Numbered from the stretch's first letter, positions 1-7,292 are shown. The stretch is 7,726 bases of DNA from Planctomycetaceae bacterium (GCA_029259875.1 JAJDEK010000580.1:1-7726); one strand, 5' to 3'. A program made the numbers and translations. The notes: generated by a model from the sequence alone, not told the origin.

Positions 1-294
1 TCCAGCTTCGATGGATTCTCCTGCGGCTCCTCCCTGCACCAAACCAGTATAGTTAGTCAGATCCAGGCCTGATGCTTTTTTGTCAGTGTTGTGACAGGCA
101 AAACATTTCGCGCGAAAAATAGGCTTAATGTGTTCGTCGAAGGTGATCTTTACTTTCTTCTTCGGCGCAGGCTTTTTTTCTGCAGCAAGCAGTCCGGTAG
201 ACATTAAGGAGACAAACAAACTGGCAACGACGAATCGTTTACCGAATTGATAGTACCAATGATCAGAGAGTGAGTTTTTCATAGTCATAACCAT
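1..294 (-). CDS. Planctomycete cytochrome C (PSCyt1-like) domain protein, N-terminal part, cut by window edge
   Basis: This is an open frame of 98 codons that runs off the window at base 1. Residues 1-38 look like a Sec signal peptide: basic residues near 19-20, a hydrophobic core FVVASLFVSLMSTGLL, and a likely cleavage near LAA-EK. A short Lys/Pro-rich linker follows (KKPAPKKKVK, residues 40-49). Then comes a typical PSCyt1 segment: FDEHIKPIFRAKCFACH, with the haem-c-type CFACH at residues 64-68 (bases 91-105), followed by a GLDLTNYTGLVQGG segment. In planctomycetes this domain often precedes WD40 repeats or DUF1549/DUF1553, but that part lies outside the window. Three in-frame ATGs (294, 288, 282) are possible starts. 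I chose 294 because it lies nearest the only SD-like sequence (AGGAAG at 312-307, 12 bases away). The gene follows the DUF1549/DUF1553 gene by 54 bases on the same strand, which suggests co-transcription. Haem binding is inferred from the motif only. Confidence 0.85.
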   Translation of the reverse strand, partial: MVMTMKNSLSDHWYYQFGKRFVVASLFVSLMSTGLLAAEKKPAPKKKVKITFDEHIKPIFRAKCFACHNTDKKASGLDLTNYTGLVQGGAAGESIEAG

Positions 295-348
295 ATTAAA
301 AGTGAGCTTCCTGTTGAAACTCTTAAGGTAGATAAGTCGAGATCTCAT

Positions 349-3054
349 TTAGTGGTTAAAGATAAATTCTCGCGAGTTCAATAACGACCAGAATACGTCA
401 TTCAAGGTATTCGCTTGATCTTTTTTGTTTGCATCAAGTACTTGAACCAGAGAAGAATACTCTTTATCGGTTGGTTTGCGTGAAATGCAGGAAATATACA
501 TTTCATCAACGATTTCTAAAGGCTTCTTGCCAGCTTTGATCCGGGAAGCAACAAACTTACCTTGAACGATTTTGTTGTTTACAGTGTCCCCATTCAACAA
601 GTGCAATGCTTGGGAAAGGCTGGGTTCCATGCGCACTTCACAGGAACATACGGTATCACGCTTTGCACGACCAAATGTTGTCAGGAAGTAAGTTGAAGTA
701 TTTCCATCGGCAATCTGCACAGCGCGCGCACCGAGGGGTAAGCCACGAAACTTATTAGCAGCATTGGTAGCTTGGCTGATACAGTCCAGCAATACTTCTG
801 CTCTCAACCGTCGCGGTAGAGCATGTGAGAAATTAGTCAGATCCTTCTCATTGGTTTTATTTGTCTGGGTCGAAAGCTGATAAGTTCGCGAAGTACAAAT
901 ATCACGTACCAATTTCTTGAAGTCATAATTGTAGTCGGTGAAACGTTTCGCAAGCTCGCTAAGCAATTCAGGATTCACTGGTGGATTACTGACGCGGACA
1001 TCGTCTACTTCATTAATAATCCCTTTACCCAAAAAGTGAGCCCACACAATATTACTCAAGTTGGTGGCAAAGTAAGGGTTTTCTTTCGAAGCCAACCATT
1101 GTGAAACAATAACACGGCGATCTTTGCCACGGGTGTCAGGTTCAACTCCACCCAGGAATTTTGGTTTCATTACACGTTTATCAACAAGGTGCTGAACTTC
1201 TCCACTGCCGCGATTGTAAATAATGGATTCACGTGGATCTTCGCTTCTTTTACGGCCAATTTGTGAGAAGAAAGCAGCAAAGCTGTAATAGTCGTTCATA
1301 GTCCAGCGGTCGAATGGATGATTGTGACATTGAGCGCACTGAATACGCATACCCATAAAGACCTGTGCTACATTTTCAGATACTTTTAATGTGTCGCGTT
1401 CATTTTCATAGTAGTTGGTTGCTGCATTTGCGAATGTACCACCGGTGGCGCCCAGGAGTTCTTGAATCATCACGTTAATGGGGACATTGGAAGCAATGCG
1501 TTCTTGCAGCCAGTTGTAATACAGCAAGGCGGACTTGTAACTGATACGGTTATTGACGGTTCGAATCTGTAGTAACTCTGACCATTTCATGACCCACATT
1601 TCTACAAATTCTTTGCGGTTCAGCAGTTTATCGACGAGCTTATCTCGTTTTTTAGGATCTTTATCTGCGACAAACTGATTGAACTCTTCGATCGTCGGAA
1701 GTACGCCACAGATATCGAGGCTGGCACGACGAAGATATTCGGCATCGGAACAGAGCTCTGAAGGTACGACACGCAATTTTTTTAGTTTATTGTGGATGAG
1801 AGTATCTACGTAATTCGATTCGGGGACATTGGGCCATTCAAAATTGAGTCCCTTAGGCAAGACGACAAAATGTGATCCCACAGTATGGGTATCGAAGCGG
1901 GCCATGATAAATGCTTCGCCTCGGTTGTTGGCGGTAATCAGGCCTTTATTTGTAATCGTGGCTGAATTGTCATTATTCGAAGAGAATGATGCCAGTGAAG
2001 TCACGTCCCGGGTGGTACCATCAGAATAAGTCGCTAGAACAGAGACTTGTTGTTTCGTATCTTTTCCATCCATGACCCCGCCTTCAGGGTAAAAATTTAC
2101 TTTGGTGACAGTGGGAATGACGCCTGCATCGTAGGGTGCACCCGCTTGTAACCAACGAAGTACTGCTGTGTAGTGTTCCGAATCCTTTTCGTAAAGTTTA
2201 CCGCCTGTATGTGGTACGGCACCGGTGGATTTTTCGATCAGCAGACTTTCTTGTGGCAAGCTAAGATTGACACGGCGTCCGCTGAGTTCACGTGTTAAAC
2301 GGAAATGATCTCCTTTGGGATCAAATCCGAACAGGGAAAGACGGAATCCATCTTTTCCGCGGGCTGCTCCGTGACAGCTTCCTGTATTACAGCCAGCACG
2401 CATGAAGGTTGGCATGACATCCAGGTTAAAGCTGATGGGACGATCTTCTTTCGCTTTAACAACTTTTGCATGCAGTTTTACATTCGCGCCTCCAAAACTG
2501 GCGATCAGATCTGTTTCACCATCGACAGTCGGATAAACAACATTCTTGTCGAGACGAACAATGCCAGGTTTTGCTGGTTTCAATTGTAATTGAGCCGTGA
2601 CATCTTGAGTGAGGCCATTGTCATAAACTACTTGAGCGATGATTGATTGACGATCGCGACTTGTAGTCAGTTGGATGTTTTGTGGATAGACATTTAATTT
2701 GACCAACTTAGGTGCAACGGGCTTTGCCGGAGCAGGTTTAGCCGGAGCAGGTTTAGCCGGAGCAGGTTTAGCCGGAGCAGGTTTAGCCGGAGCAGGTTTA
2801 GCCGGAGCAGGTTTAGCCGGAGCAGGTTTAGCCGGTGCAGGTTTAGCCGGTGCAGGTTTAGCCGGTGCAGGTTTAGCCGGTGCAGGTTTAGCCGGTGCAG
2901 GTTTAGCCGGTGCAGGTTTAGCCGGTGCAGGTTTGGCCGGTGCAGGTTTGGCCGGTGCAGGCTTTGCTTTATCTTCTGCCGTGGAGAGAGAGAGTCCACT
3001 ACCAATAAAAGCTAGAGACAAAAAGCTACGAAATACTATTTGGTGACGCCACAT
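349..3054 (-). CDS. Exported DUF1549/DUF1553 protein with Ig-like (BIG2-type) domains, haem-like motifs and a (KPAPA)16 tract
   Basis: The protein is 901 aa. Residues 1-26 are a signal peptide (cleavage likely near STA-ED). Residues 31-110 are 16 perfect KPAPA units. Residues ~116-200 resemble a BIG2-type Ig-like domain (VYPQNIQLTT, YDNGLTQDVTA). Next is GCNTGSCHGAARGKDGFRLS with a CX4CH motif (222-228), then a second Ig-like domain (~316-402, ATYSDGTTRDVTSLASF). DUF1549 covers ~413-600 and contains a classic CXXCH (CAQCHNHPF, 573-577). DUF1553 covers ~645-900 and ends in the usual LLNSREFIFNH. The size and order fit the planctomycete family; the long KPAPA tract is the unusual part. The biochemical function of DUF1549/DUF1553 is unknown to me; haem attachment and periplasmic redox or surface roles are inferred from the motifs. 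The ATG at 3054 has an AAGG 9 bases upstream and starts directly at the signal peptide. The gene lies 101 bases after the PPC gene and 54 bases before the cytochrome gene, on the same strand. Confidence 0.95.
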   Translation of the reverse strand: MWRHQIVFRSFLSLAFIGSGLSLSTAEDKAKPAPAKPAPAKPAPAKPAPAKPAPAKPAPAKPAPAKPAPAKPAPAKPAPAKPAPAKPAPAKPAPAKPAPAKPAPAKPAPAKPVAPKLVKLNVYPQNIQLTTSRDRQSIIAQVVYDNGLTQDVTAQLQLKPAKPGIVRLDKNVVYPTVDGETDLIASFGGANVKLHAKVVKAKEDRPISFNLDVMPTFMRAGCNTGSCHGAARGKDGFRLSLFGFDPKGDHFRLTRELSGRRVNLSLPQESLLIEKSTGAVPHTGGKLYEKDSEHYTAVLRWLQAGAPYDAGVIPTVTKVNFYPEGGVMDGKDTKQQVSVLATYSDGTTRDVTSLASFSSNNDNSATITNKGLITANNRGEAFIMARFDTHTVGSHFVVLPKGLNFEWPNVPESNYVDTLIHNKLKKLRVVPSELCSDAEYLRRASLDICGVLPTIEEFNQFVADKDPKKRDKLVDKLLNRKEFVEMWVMKWSELLQIRTVNNRISYKSALLYYNWLQERIASNVPINVMIQELLGATGGTFANAATNYYENERDTLKVSENVAQVFMGMRIQCAQCHNHPFDRWTMNDYYSFAAFFSQIGRKRSEDPRESIIYNRGSGEVQHLVDKRVMKPKFLGGVEPDTRGKDRRVIVSQWLASKENPYFATNLSNIVWAHFLGKGIINEVDDVRVSNPPVNPELLSELAKRFTDYNYDFKKLVRDICTSRTYQLSTQTNKTNEKDLTNFSHALPRRLRAEVLLDCISQATNAANKFRGLPLGARAVQIADGNTSTYFLTTFGRAKRDTVCSCEVRMEPSLSQALHLLNGDTVNNKIVQGKFVASRIKAGKKPLEIVDEMYISCISRKPTDKEYSSLVQVLDANKKDQANTLNDVFWSLLNSREFIFNH
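2725..2964 (-). repeat. 15-bp in-frame minisatellite encoding (KPAPA)16
   Basis: Sixteen tandem 15-bp units encode residues 31-110 of the DUF1549/DUF1553 protein. Fifteen of them (2731-2955) are near identical at DNA level, and the end units are degenerate. The coding-strand unit is AAA CCT GCA/GCT CCG GCT. The copies fall into two blocks that differ by one synonymous base in the middle Ala codon: seven copies at 2731-2835 use GCT and eight at 2836-2955 use GCA. Two copies nearest the N-terminus also carry GCC in place of GCT. Such block structure is what successive slippage or unequal recombination would leave. All frames stay open across the tract because the unit is a multiple of three. 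Confidence 0.98.
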
Positions 3055-3063
3055 AATCTAAAA

Positions 3064-3067
3064 CCTT
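3064..3067 (-). promoter_or_regulatory. Ribosome binding site of the DUF1549/DUF1553 gene
   Basis: On the minus strand an A-run ends in AAGG, 9 bases before the ATG at 3054. It is a weak but well-spaced Shine-Dalgarno sequence. The 101-base gap to the upstream stop codon shows no convincing promoter or terminator, so read-through from the PPC gene is plausible. Confidence 0.5.
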
Positions 3068-3155
3068 TTTTCGTCAACAGAATTTAGTTGAGGAAAGTGA
3101 TATTAAGTTTGAGTTCTATCAATCAGAAATAGAGCGAACTAATTTTTTATCAACG

Positions 3156-5612
3156 TTATTTTGAACCAGATTCCAAACGTTTCTGGGCTTCTAATCGGAG
3201 TTTTTCCAGTCGAGTCAATCGTTTTGGAGGCGCTTCTTTTTTGGGCGCCACTTTTTTCGCGACAGGCTTTGGCTTGGGAGGTGCGTCCTTTTTGGGTGGG
3301 GCTGGCTTGTCGATACGGAGTTCGGTACGACCAGTTGTGTGCACGACTGTTTCACCATTCATGGGGATTTCCACCTGGCAGAAAAGGCTCTTATGCCGTC
3401 CCTGTGGTGATGTGGGATCTGTTTTTACTTTGAAAACGACCTCTTTACTCTCTTTGTTAAAAGAAATATCTGTCGTGGTGACTTTGGGAGGTAGCCCTAT
3501 AAGTTTGATTTTGGCATTACCTTCAAACGGATTTTTCATACTGACTGTACAGAGTATTTCCGTTTCTTTTCCCTGCTCGACAGCAGAACGTGCCAATTTG
3601 AGATCCACAAAAGAGTCGGCGACTTCTAACGAAGCTAACTGCGAGGAAACCCAAGCAGCACCACTGACATCAGCAGAACCAATTACAAAAACCTTCCATT
3701 TTTTGATTTCTGCTTTCCCATTGGCATTAAGGGGATAGAATGCTTCATTTTTTCCCTTAGGGATAGTGACTCTACTGGAAGCTCCGACTCCCGGTGGTCG
3801 GAAGGGAAACTGTAAAGTGATCGCTTTATCGAATCCTTCTTTACGGGTGACAACAACTTTGAGTTGCATCGAACCACTGCGTGTGAGAGGGGCCTTCGGT
3901 TCCACAATATCTAACTTGAAGGGAAGTTCATCTACAACAGCGACTGGGATCTGAGCAACATCCTTCAGCCAGAGCATTTGATTATTGCGAACTCGAACCA
4001 AGTCAGCCCGGTTTTTAAAGACACCGTCAATTTTTTGTTTTGGATCAACGTGGCGACCTTTGAGCTCAATCAGCTCGCCTTCGACAGGAGCATCAGCGGC
4101 AGCTTCAAAGACAACCGGCATGGTCGTTAAATTGGCAGCCATCGGCTCCGCAATCATTTTGATGCCTTTGGGCATGTTGCTGGGATCAAGTATAATGCCA
4201 CCGCCAAAGTTTTTGCGTGCCACGCTGATTACTGCTGCGAAGCGATTACCGCGGGCAACCACAATTCGTTGTCGCTCTTGTGAGTAACGTGCATTTCTAG
4301 GGATACCCAGATCTAATGAAGCAGAAATCGGCAGCATTTCGACGCGGTATACAAAATCGACTCCCCCACGGGCGAGGTGGTCAGTAATCGAAAGGTAATA
4401 ATCACCATCTGCTGGAAACTTATAACGGAAGTAACTGTCAGGGCCACGTGAATCATCATTTGCGGCAAGTCTTTTGAACTTCGCATTATAGAGAGCCATC
4501 ACAGGATCAAGGGATGATCGGATCCGACGTGAGTAGCATTCAATTTCCAGAGTCTGGTTTTTCTTTCCCTGGAATTTAAAGTAGTCGATATCACCAGCTT
4601 TTTCGATAATACCATTAAAGGCATTGGGGAGAGTTGCTGCTGAGGCTTGTTTAAATTCGTTGTTGGGTTCCTGCTCGAATGAATTGCCGTGTGGGAACAA
4701 GCGGAATACATTACCAGAGGGAGCACTGCCTCCTGCATCAACGGCAAAGAGCCGGAAATCATCATCAGGTTTAGTAGGAAGCTGAAATTCCTGTGCCAGG
4801 TTTTCGACAGTATTGCCTTTGAAGGTGACTTTCTGTTTTGTTCCCAACTGGCCACCAGCCGGATAAACGGCTGTAGGTCGAGGATACGTTCCCACATGCA
4901 GGCGGTAGAAGGCAGCACCATTTCCACCATACGAACTATCACGTACGAGGATCGTGTATTTTCCATCTGCGGGAGCAACTACTGAGACTGCGGTATCATT
5001 TCTCAACAGGGGAAGATCATCTTCTGCTTTTAGCTCAAACCGTTTTTCGTCAAGTATTGCAACATAAGGGTCAAACAGCGTGGTTGCCAAACGAACGCCT
5101 TCAATCTCGGCTGAAATGCGTTGGCCTTTTTTGGCTGTGACTACAAAATGATCAACATCCTCATTCTGAATGACACCGGTGACAGTATGATTCAGTGCGA
5201 TGGCCTGAGGCGTTTCGAATTCGCTGTTGGGCTCTTTCTCGGCGACTTCTGGAAATTGTCCGACCCAAAACGTTTTGTAATCTGAGACGCCACTCTTAGT
5301 ACGGACCTGGAATGTATGCTCACCGAGAGCACAGTCAGGTGCAATTTTTACGATTGCAGTACAGACATTCGCATTTTTGGGGTTGGCCTTGATCTCTTTA
5401 AATTCAAACCCTTTTTTATAGGAAAGAATTTCAACAGCATCAGATAAGCGAGCTCCAATGAATGTAAGGCTCACTTCCGTTCCGCGCTGTCCGCCACGAG
5501 GACGAACATAATTCAAACCTGGACTTGCTGCCTCGGCTAGATCCACGAGCAACAAGCTGAAAGCGATTGCCAAAACTCCGGTGCAGACAGAGTTAGTATA
5601 CTTCTGCAGCAT
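3156..5612 (-). CDS. Exported pre-peptidase C-terminal (PPC) domain protein with a Lys/Pro-rich C-terminal tail
   Basis: The protein is 818 aa counted from the ATG at 5612; a GTG directly before it (5615) would add one residue. Residues ~1-29 are a signal peptide (core VLAIAFSLLLVDLAEA). Residues ~32-118 form an IPT/TIG-like beta domain (NYVRPRGGQRGTEVSLTFIG). PPC-like domain 1 spans ~126-242 (EKEPNSEFETPQ, EDVDHFVVTAKKGQRI, DPYVAILD, PADGKYTILV). PPC-like domain 2 spans ~313-428 (EQEPNNEFKQAS, GDIDYFKFQGKKNQTLEIE, PADGDYYLSI). Further beta-rich segments, probably Ig-like, fill ~440-765. The C-terminus is a Lys/Pro/Ala tract (~769-799) followed by a probable amphipathic helix (RLTRLEKLRLEAQKRL). 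There is no peptidase catalytic domain. PPC domains are usually accessory, substrate-binding or adhesive modules; a binding or scaffolding role for the neighbouring DUF1501 and DUF1549/DUF1553 proteins is inference. It lies on the same strand 126 bases after the DUF1501 gene, with a strong hairpin between them. Confidence 0.92.
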   Translation of the reverse strand: MLQKYTNSVCTGVLAIAFSLLLVDLAEAASPGLNYVRPRGGQRGTEVSLTFIGARLSDAVEILSYKKGFEFKEIKANPKNANVCTAIVKIAPDCALGEHTFQVRTKSGVSDYKTFWVGQFPEVAEKEPNSEFETPQAIALNHTVTGVIQNEDVDHFVVTAKKGQRISAEIEGVRLATTLFDPYVAILDEKRFELKAEDDLPLLRNDTAVSVVAPADGKYTILVRDSSYGGNGAAFYRLHVGTYPRPTAVYPAGGQLGTKQKVTFKGNTVENLAQEFQLPTKPDDDFRLFAVDAGGSAPSGNVFRLFPHGNSFEQEPNNEFKQASAATLPNAFNGIIEKAGDIDYFKFQGKKNQTLEIECYSRRIRSSLDPVMALYNAKFKRLAANDDSRGPDSYFRYKFPADGDYYLSITDHLARGGVDFVYRVEMLPISASLDLGIPRNARYSQERQRIVVARGNRFAAVISVARKNFGGGIILDPSNMPKGIKMIAEPMAANLTTMPVVFEAAADAPVEGELIELKGRHVDPKQKIDGVFKNRADLVRVRNNQMLWLKDVAQIPVAVVDELPFKLDIVEPKAPLTRSGSMQLKVVVTRKEGFDKAITLQFPFRPPGVGASSRVTIPKGKNEAFYPLNANGKAEIKKWKVFVIGSADVSGAAWVSSQLASLEVADSFVDLKLARSAVEQGKETEILCTVSMKNPFEGNAKIKLIGLPPKVTTTDISFNKESKEVVFKVKTDPTSPQGRHKSLFCQVEIPMNGETVVHTTGRTELRIDKPAPPKKDAPPKPKPVAKKVAPKKEAPPKRLTRLEKLRLEAQKRLESGSK

Positions 5613-5620
5613 CACGGTTT

Positions 5621-5629
5621 CCCCCCCTT
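5621..5629 (-). promoter_or_regulatory. Poly-G Shine-Dalgarno of the PPC gene and choice of start
   Basis: On the minus strand AAGGGGGGG (a run of seven G) lies 5 bases before a GTG (5615) and 8 bases before an ATG (5612) that follows immediately in frame. The 8-base spacing and the ATG codon favour 5612. The G-run stands in for the usual GGAGG core. A G7 tract is also a potential slippage site; a length change would alter SD spacing rather than reading frame. Confidence 0.6.
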
Positions 5630-5668
5630 GGAAAAGTAGATGTACGAATATCAGTTTTATTTCGCCTG

Positions 5669-5723
5669 AATTGAAATGTTAGCACGTGAGAACGTCTCTC
5701 GTGCTAACAAATCAGCTTCAATT
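5669..5723 (-). promoter_or_regulatory. Strong inverted repeat / hairpin between the DUF1501 and PPC genes, CIRCE-like arms
   Basis: The core at 5677-5709 has perfect 10-base arms (TGTTAGCACG and CGTGCTAACA). Inside them, after one mismatch, is a further 4-bp stem (GAGA/TCTC) closed by a 3-base loop. Outside, AATTGAA (5669-5675) and TTCAATT (5717-5723) can extend the stem by 7 bp across an asymmetric bulge. It begins 16 bases after the DUF1501 stop and ends 57 bases before the PPC start. On the minus strand it is followed by a mixed ATTTCAATT stretch, not a clean U-run, so a classic intrinsic terminator is not proven. It could act as a partial terminator, an mRNA-stabilising or processing stem, or an operator. 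The arms contain TTAGCAC and GTGCTAA, as in the HrcA operator CIRCE, but the centre is 15 bases rather than 13. Confidence 0.8.
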
Positions 5724-5738
5724 TATATACTTGCCTGA

Positions 5739-7037
5739 TTAAACAAGAAGGTCCTTAATGACTTTTCCACCATTGACAATTTCAATGGGGCGGTCACCAG
5801 GGGCCATCAATTCTTTATCAGAAACAATTCCCATACAATGGTAGATCGTTGTTGCCCAGTCCATAACAGAAAGTGGGTTATCTTCTGGTTCACTAGCGAT
5901 TGCGTCAGACGCACCGTAGATGTTTCCACCTTTAATACCGCCACCCGCCATCACGACACTGAAGACTTTTGGCCAATGGTCACGTCCGGCTGTGGCATTG
6001 ATTTTCGGTGTTCGCCCGAATTCACTACACACACAAACCAAAGTGCTCTTTAAGAGTCCACGTGTACTTAAGTCTGAAATCAAAGTAGCAAAGGCCTGAT
6101 CAAATGAGGGCACATTCCTTGTGATTCCATTTTGAATTCCGTCGTGCATATCCCAACCGCCGTAAGTCATGGTTACGAAGCGGGCACCAGCTTCAACAAG
6201 ACGACGAGACAGCAGCATGCGAGCTCCCGCTGAATTACGCCCATAAGCGTCACGAGTTTTGGCATCTTCTTTGTTTAGATCGAATGCTTCCTGCGAAGCT
6301 TTTGAAGAAACCATGTCGTAGGCTTGTTTATAGAACGTATCAACGGCTTCCAATGCATCCGATTTTTCTTTGGAAACAAAGTGATCGTTCACTGCTCCCA
6401 ATATTGAGCGGCGTCGGGTGAATCGGTTGGTGTCAACACCACCGGGTAGATTCAGATCACGTACTTTGAAACCGTTGGATGCCGGATCTGATCCGACACT
6501 GAATGGTGCAAAGGAAGAACTAAGGTATCCCGTGCCTGCGAATGTGTTGGGCTGATTGGGAATGCACACATATTGTGGCATGTTATTCTTAGGACCGAAT
6601 TCATGTGTGACCACACTTCCCATGCTGGGGAATTGCAAAGCAGGGCTCGGACGATATCCGGTGAACATATTGTGTGTTCCCCGTTCGTGAGCTGCTTCGC
6701 CATGAGACATGGAACGACAGATTGTCAGCTTGTCCATAATCTGTGCTGTTTTCACCATCTTCTCATTCAATCGAACTCCCGAAACGTTCGTATCGATCGA
6801 ATTCATGGGCCCGCGGTATTCAACGGGAGCATAAGGTTTAGGATCCCATGTTTCCTGATGTGCGGCTCCACCTGGAAGATAAATAAAGATCACTGATTTC
6901 GCAGTACCTTCTTTACTCTCGTAATGTTTCAATTCCGCTTGGGCACTTTTCATGCGTAGGAATTGGGGCAAAGTCAGTCCAATACCGCCTGCAAAGCCTA
7001 CATGCAAAAAGTCACGACGTGATTGTTTCAAGCTCAT
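5739..7037 (-). CDS. DUF1501 family protein with a Tat signal
   Basis: The protein is 432 aa. The N-terminus carries a twin-arginine motif (SRRDFL, residues 6-11), then a hydrophobic stretch (VGFAGGIGLTLPQFL) and a likely cleavage near SAQA-EL, so export in folded form to the periplasm is expected. Family segments are complete: YLPGGAAHQETWDPKP (53-68), HGEAAHERGTHNMFTGYRPSPA (112-133), GTGYLSSSFAPFSVGSDP (168-185), LVEAGARFVTMTYGGWDMHDG (280-300), CSEFGRTPKINATAGRDHWP (337-356) and MAGGGIKGGNIYG (363-375). DUF1501 is related in fold to the alkaline phosphatase/sulfatase superfamily. The conserved His/Asp/Glu residues in these segments may bind metal, but no substrate is known to me. The ATG at 7037 has GGAG 8 bases upstream and puts the Tat motif at the expected place. 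It is the first gene of the presumed operon after a 423-base non-coding gap. Confidence 0.95.
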   Translation of the reverse strand: MSLKQSRRDFLHVGFAGGIGLTLPQFLRMKSAQAELKHYESKEGTAKSVIFIYLPGGAAHQETWDPKPYAPVEYRGPMNSIDTNVSGVRLNEKMVKTAQIMDKLTICRSMSHGEAAHERGTHNMFTGYRPSPALQFPSMGSVVTHEFGPKNNMPQYVCIPNQPNTFAGTGYLSSSFAPFSVGSDPASNGFKVRDLNLPGGVDTNRFTRRRSILGAVNDHFVSKEKSDALEAVDTFYKQAYDMVSSKASQEAFDLNKEDAKTRDAYGRNSAGARMLLSRRLVEAGARFVTMTYGGWDMHDGIQNGITRNVPSFDQAFATLISDLSTRGLLKSTLVCVCSEFGRTPKINATAGRDHWPKVFSVVMAGGGIKGGNIYGASDAIASEPEDNPLSVMDWATTIYHCMGIVSDKELMAPGDRPIEIVNGGKVIKDLLV

Positions 7038-7045
7038 AGTGAAAT

Positions 7046-7049
7046 CTCC
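7046..7049 (-). promoter_or_regulatory. Ribosome binding site of the DUF1501 gene
   Basis: GGAG on the minus strand is separated by 8 bases from the ATG at 7037. This is close to ideal Shine-Dalgarno placement and fixes the start just before the twin-arginine motif. Confidence 0.7.
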
Positions 7050-7154
7050 ATTTTCGTACGTGGGGATAAGCGGTGTTTTGTTAAGGGCTCTTGTTTGTCA
7101 GAGTATTAACATAATTGTTTGGTTTGAGCACAAATCTCTTCAGGTTGGATAAAA

Positions 7155-7202
7155 GCTGAATTACTCAGCGGATGGCTCTAGTGTTTACAAGAAACAATAG
7201 AG
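7155..7202 (-). terminator. Two adjacent hairpins, the second followed by TTTT: possible terminator or leader attenuator
   Basis: Read on the minus strand, the first hairpin (7202-7176) has two 5-bp stems, CTCTA/TAGAG and TGTTT/AAACA arms, separated by one mismatch, with a 5-base loop. Six bases later the second hairpin (7169-7155) has a perfect 5-bp stem (GCTGA/TCAGC), a 5-base loop, and TTTTA directly behind it. The stems are short, so the terminator call is weak. They lie 259-306 bases after the ASPIC/UnbV stop and 118-165 bases before the DUF1501 start, so either ending the upstream transcript or acting in the DUF1501 leader would fit. Confidence 0.3.
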
Positions 7203-7292
7203 TTTAGTTTGTAGGTGATTCTGGTTGTGTTTTCTTATTGTAACACATTAATCCAGTTGGGGGAGGAATCTATAAAAAACCACCTGGAACGT

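Noticed and set aside
2725..2964. CRISPR-like or satellite array.
   Set aside because: Units are contiguous 15-mers without spacers and lie in frame inside a conserved gene.
2699..3046. Plus-strand open frame encoding a repeated LAGAG protein, and a minus-strand alternative frame (3005-2694) encoding LHRLN/LLRLN repeats.
   Set aside because: Both are produced by the 15-bp repeat, whose length is a multiple of three and which has no stop in these frames. The real frame carries the signal peptide and joins to conserved domains.
3055..3155. Separate promoter for the DUF1549/DUF1553 gene in the gap after the PPC gene.
   Set aside because: TTGATA and TAATAT hexamers occur, but not with acceptable partners at 16-18 base spacing.
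4499..4978. 159-aa open frame on the minus strand within the PPC gene.
   Set aside because: It is an out-of-frame shadow of the PPC coding sequence, which has clear domain matches across the same stretch.
7253..7287. Imperfect inverted repeat (CCAGTTGG and CCACCTGG arms) as a terminator.
   Set aside because: It has one mismatch in eight pairs, a loop of about 19 bases and no U-run on either side; probably chance.
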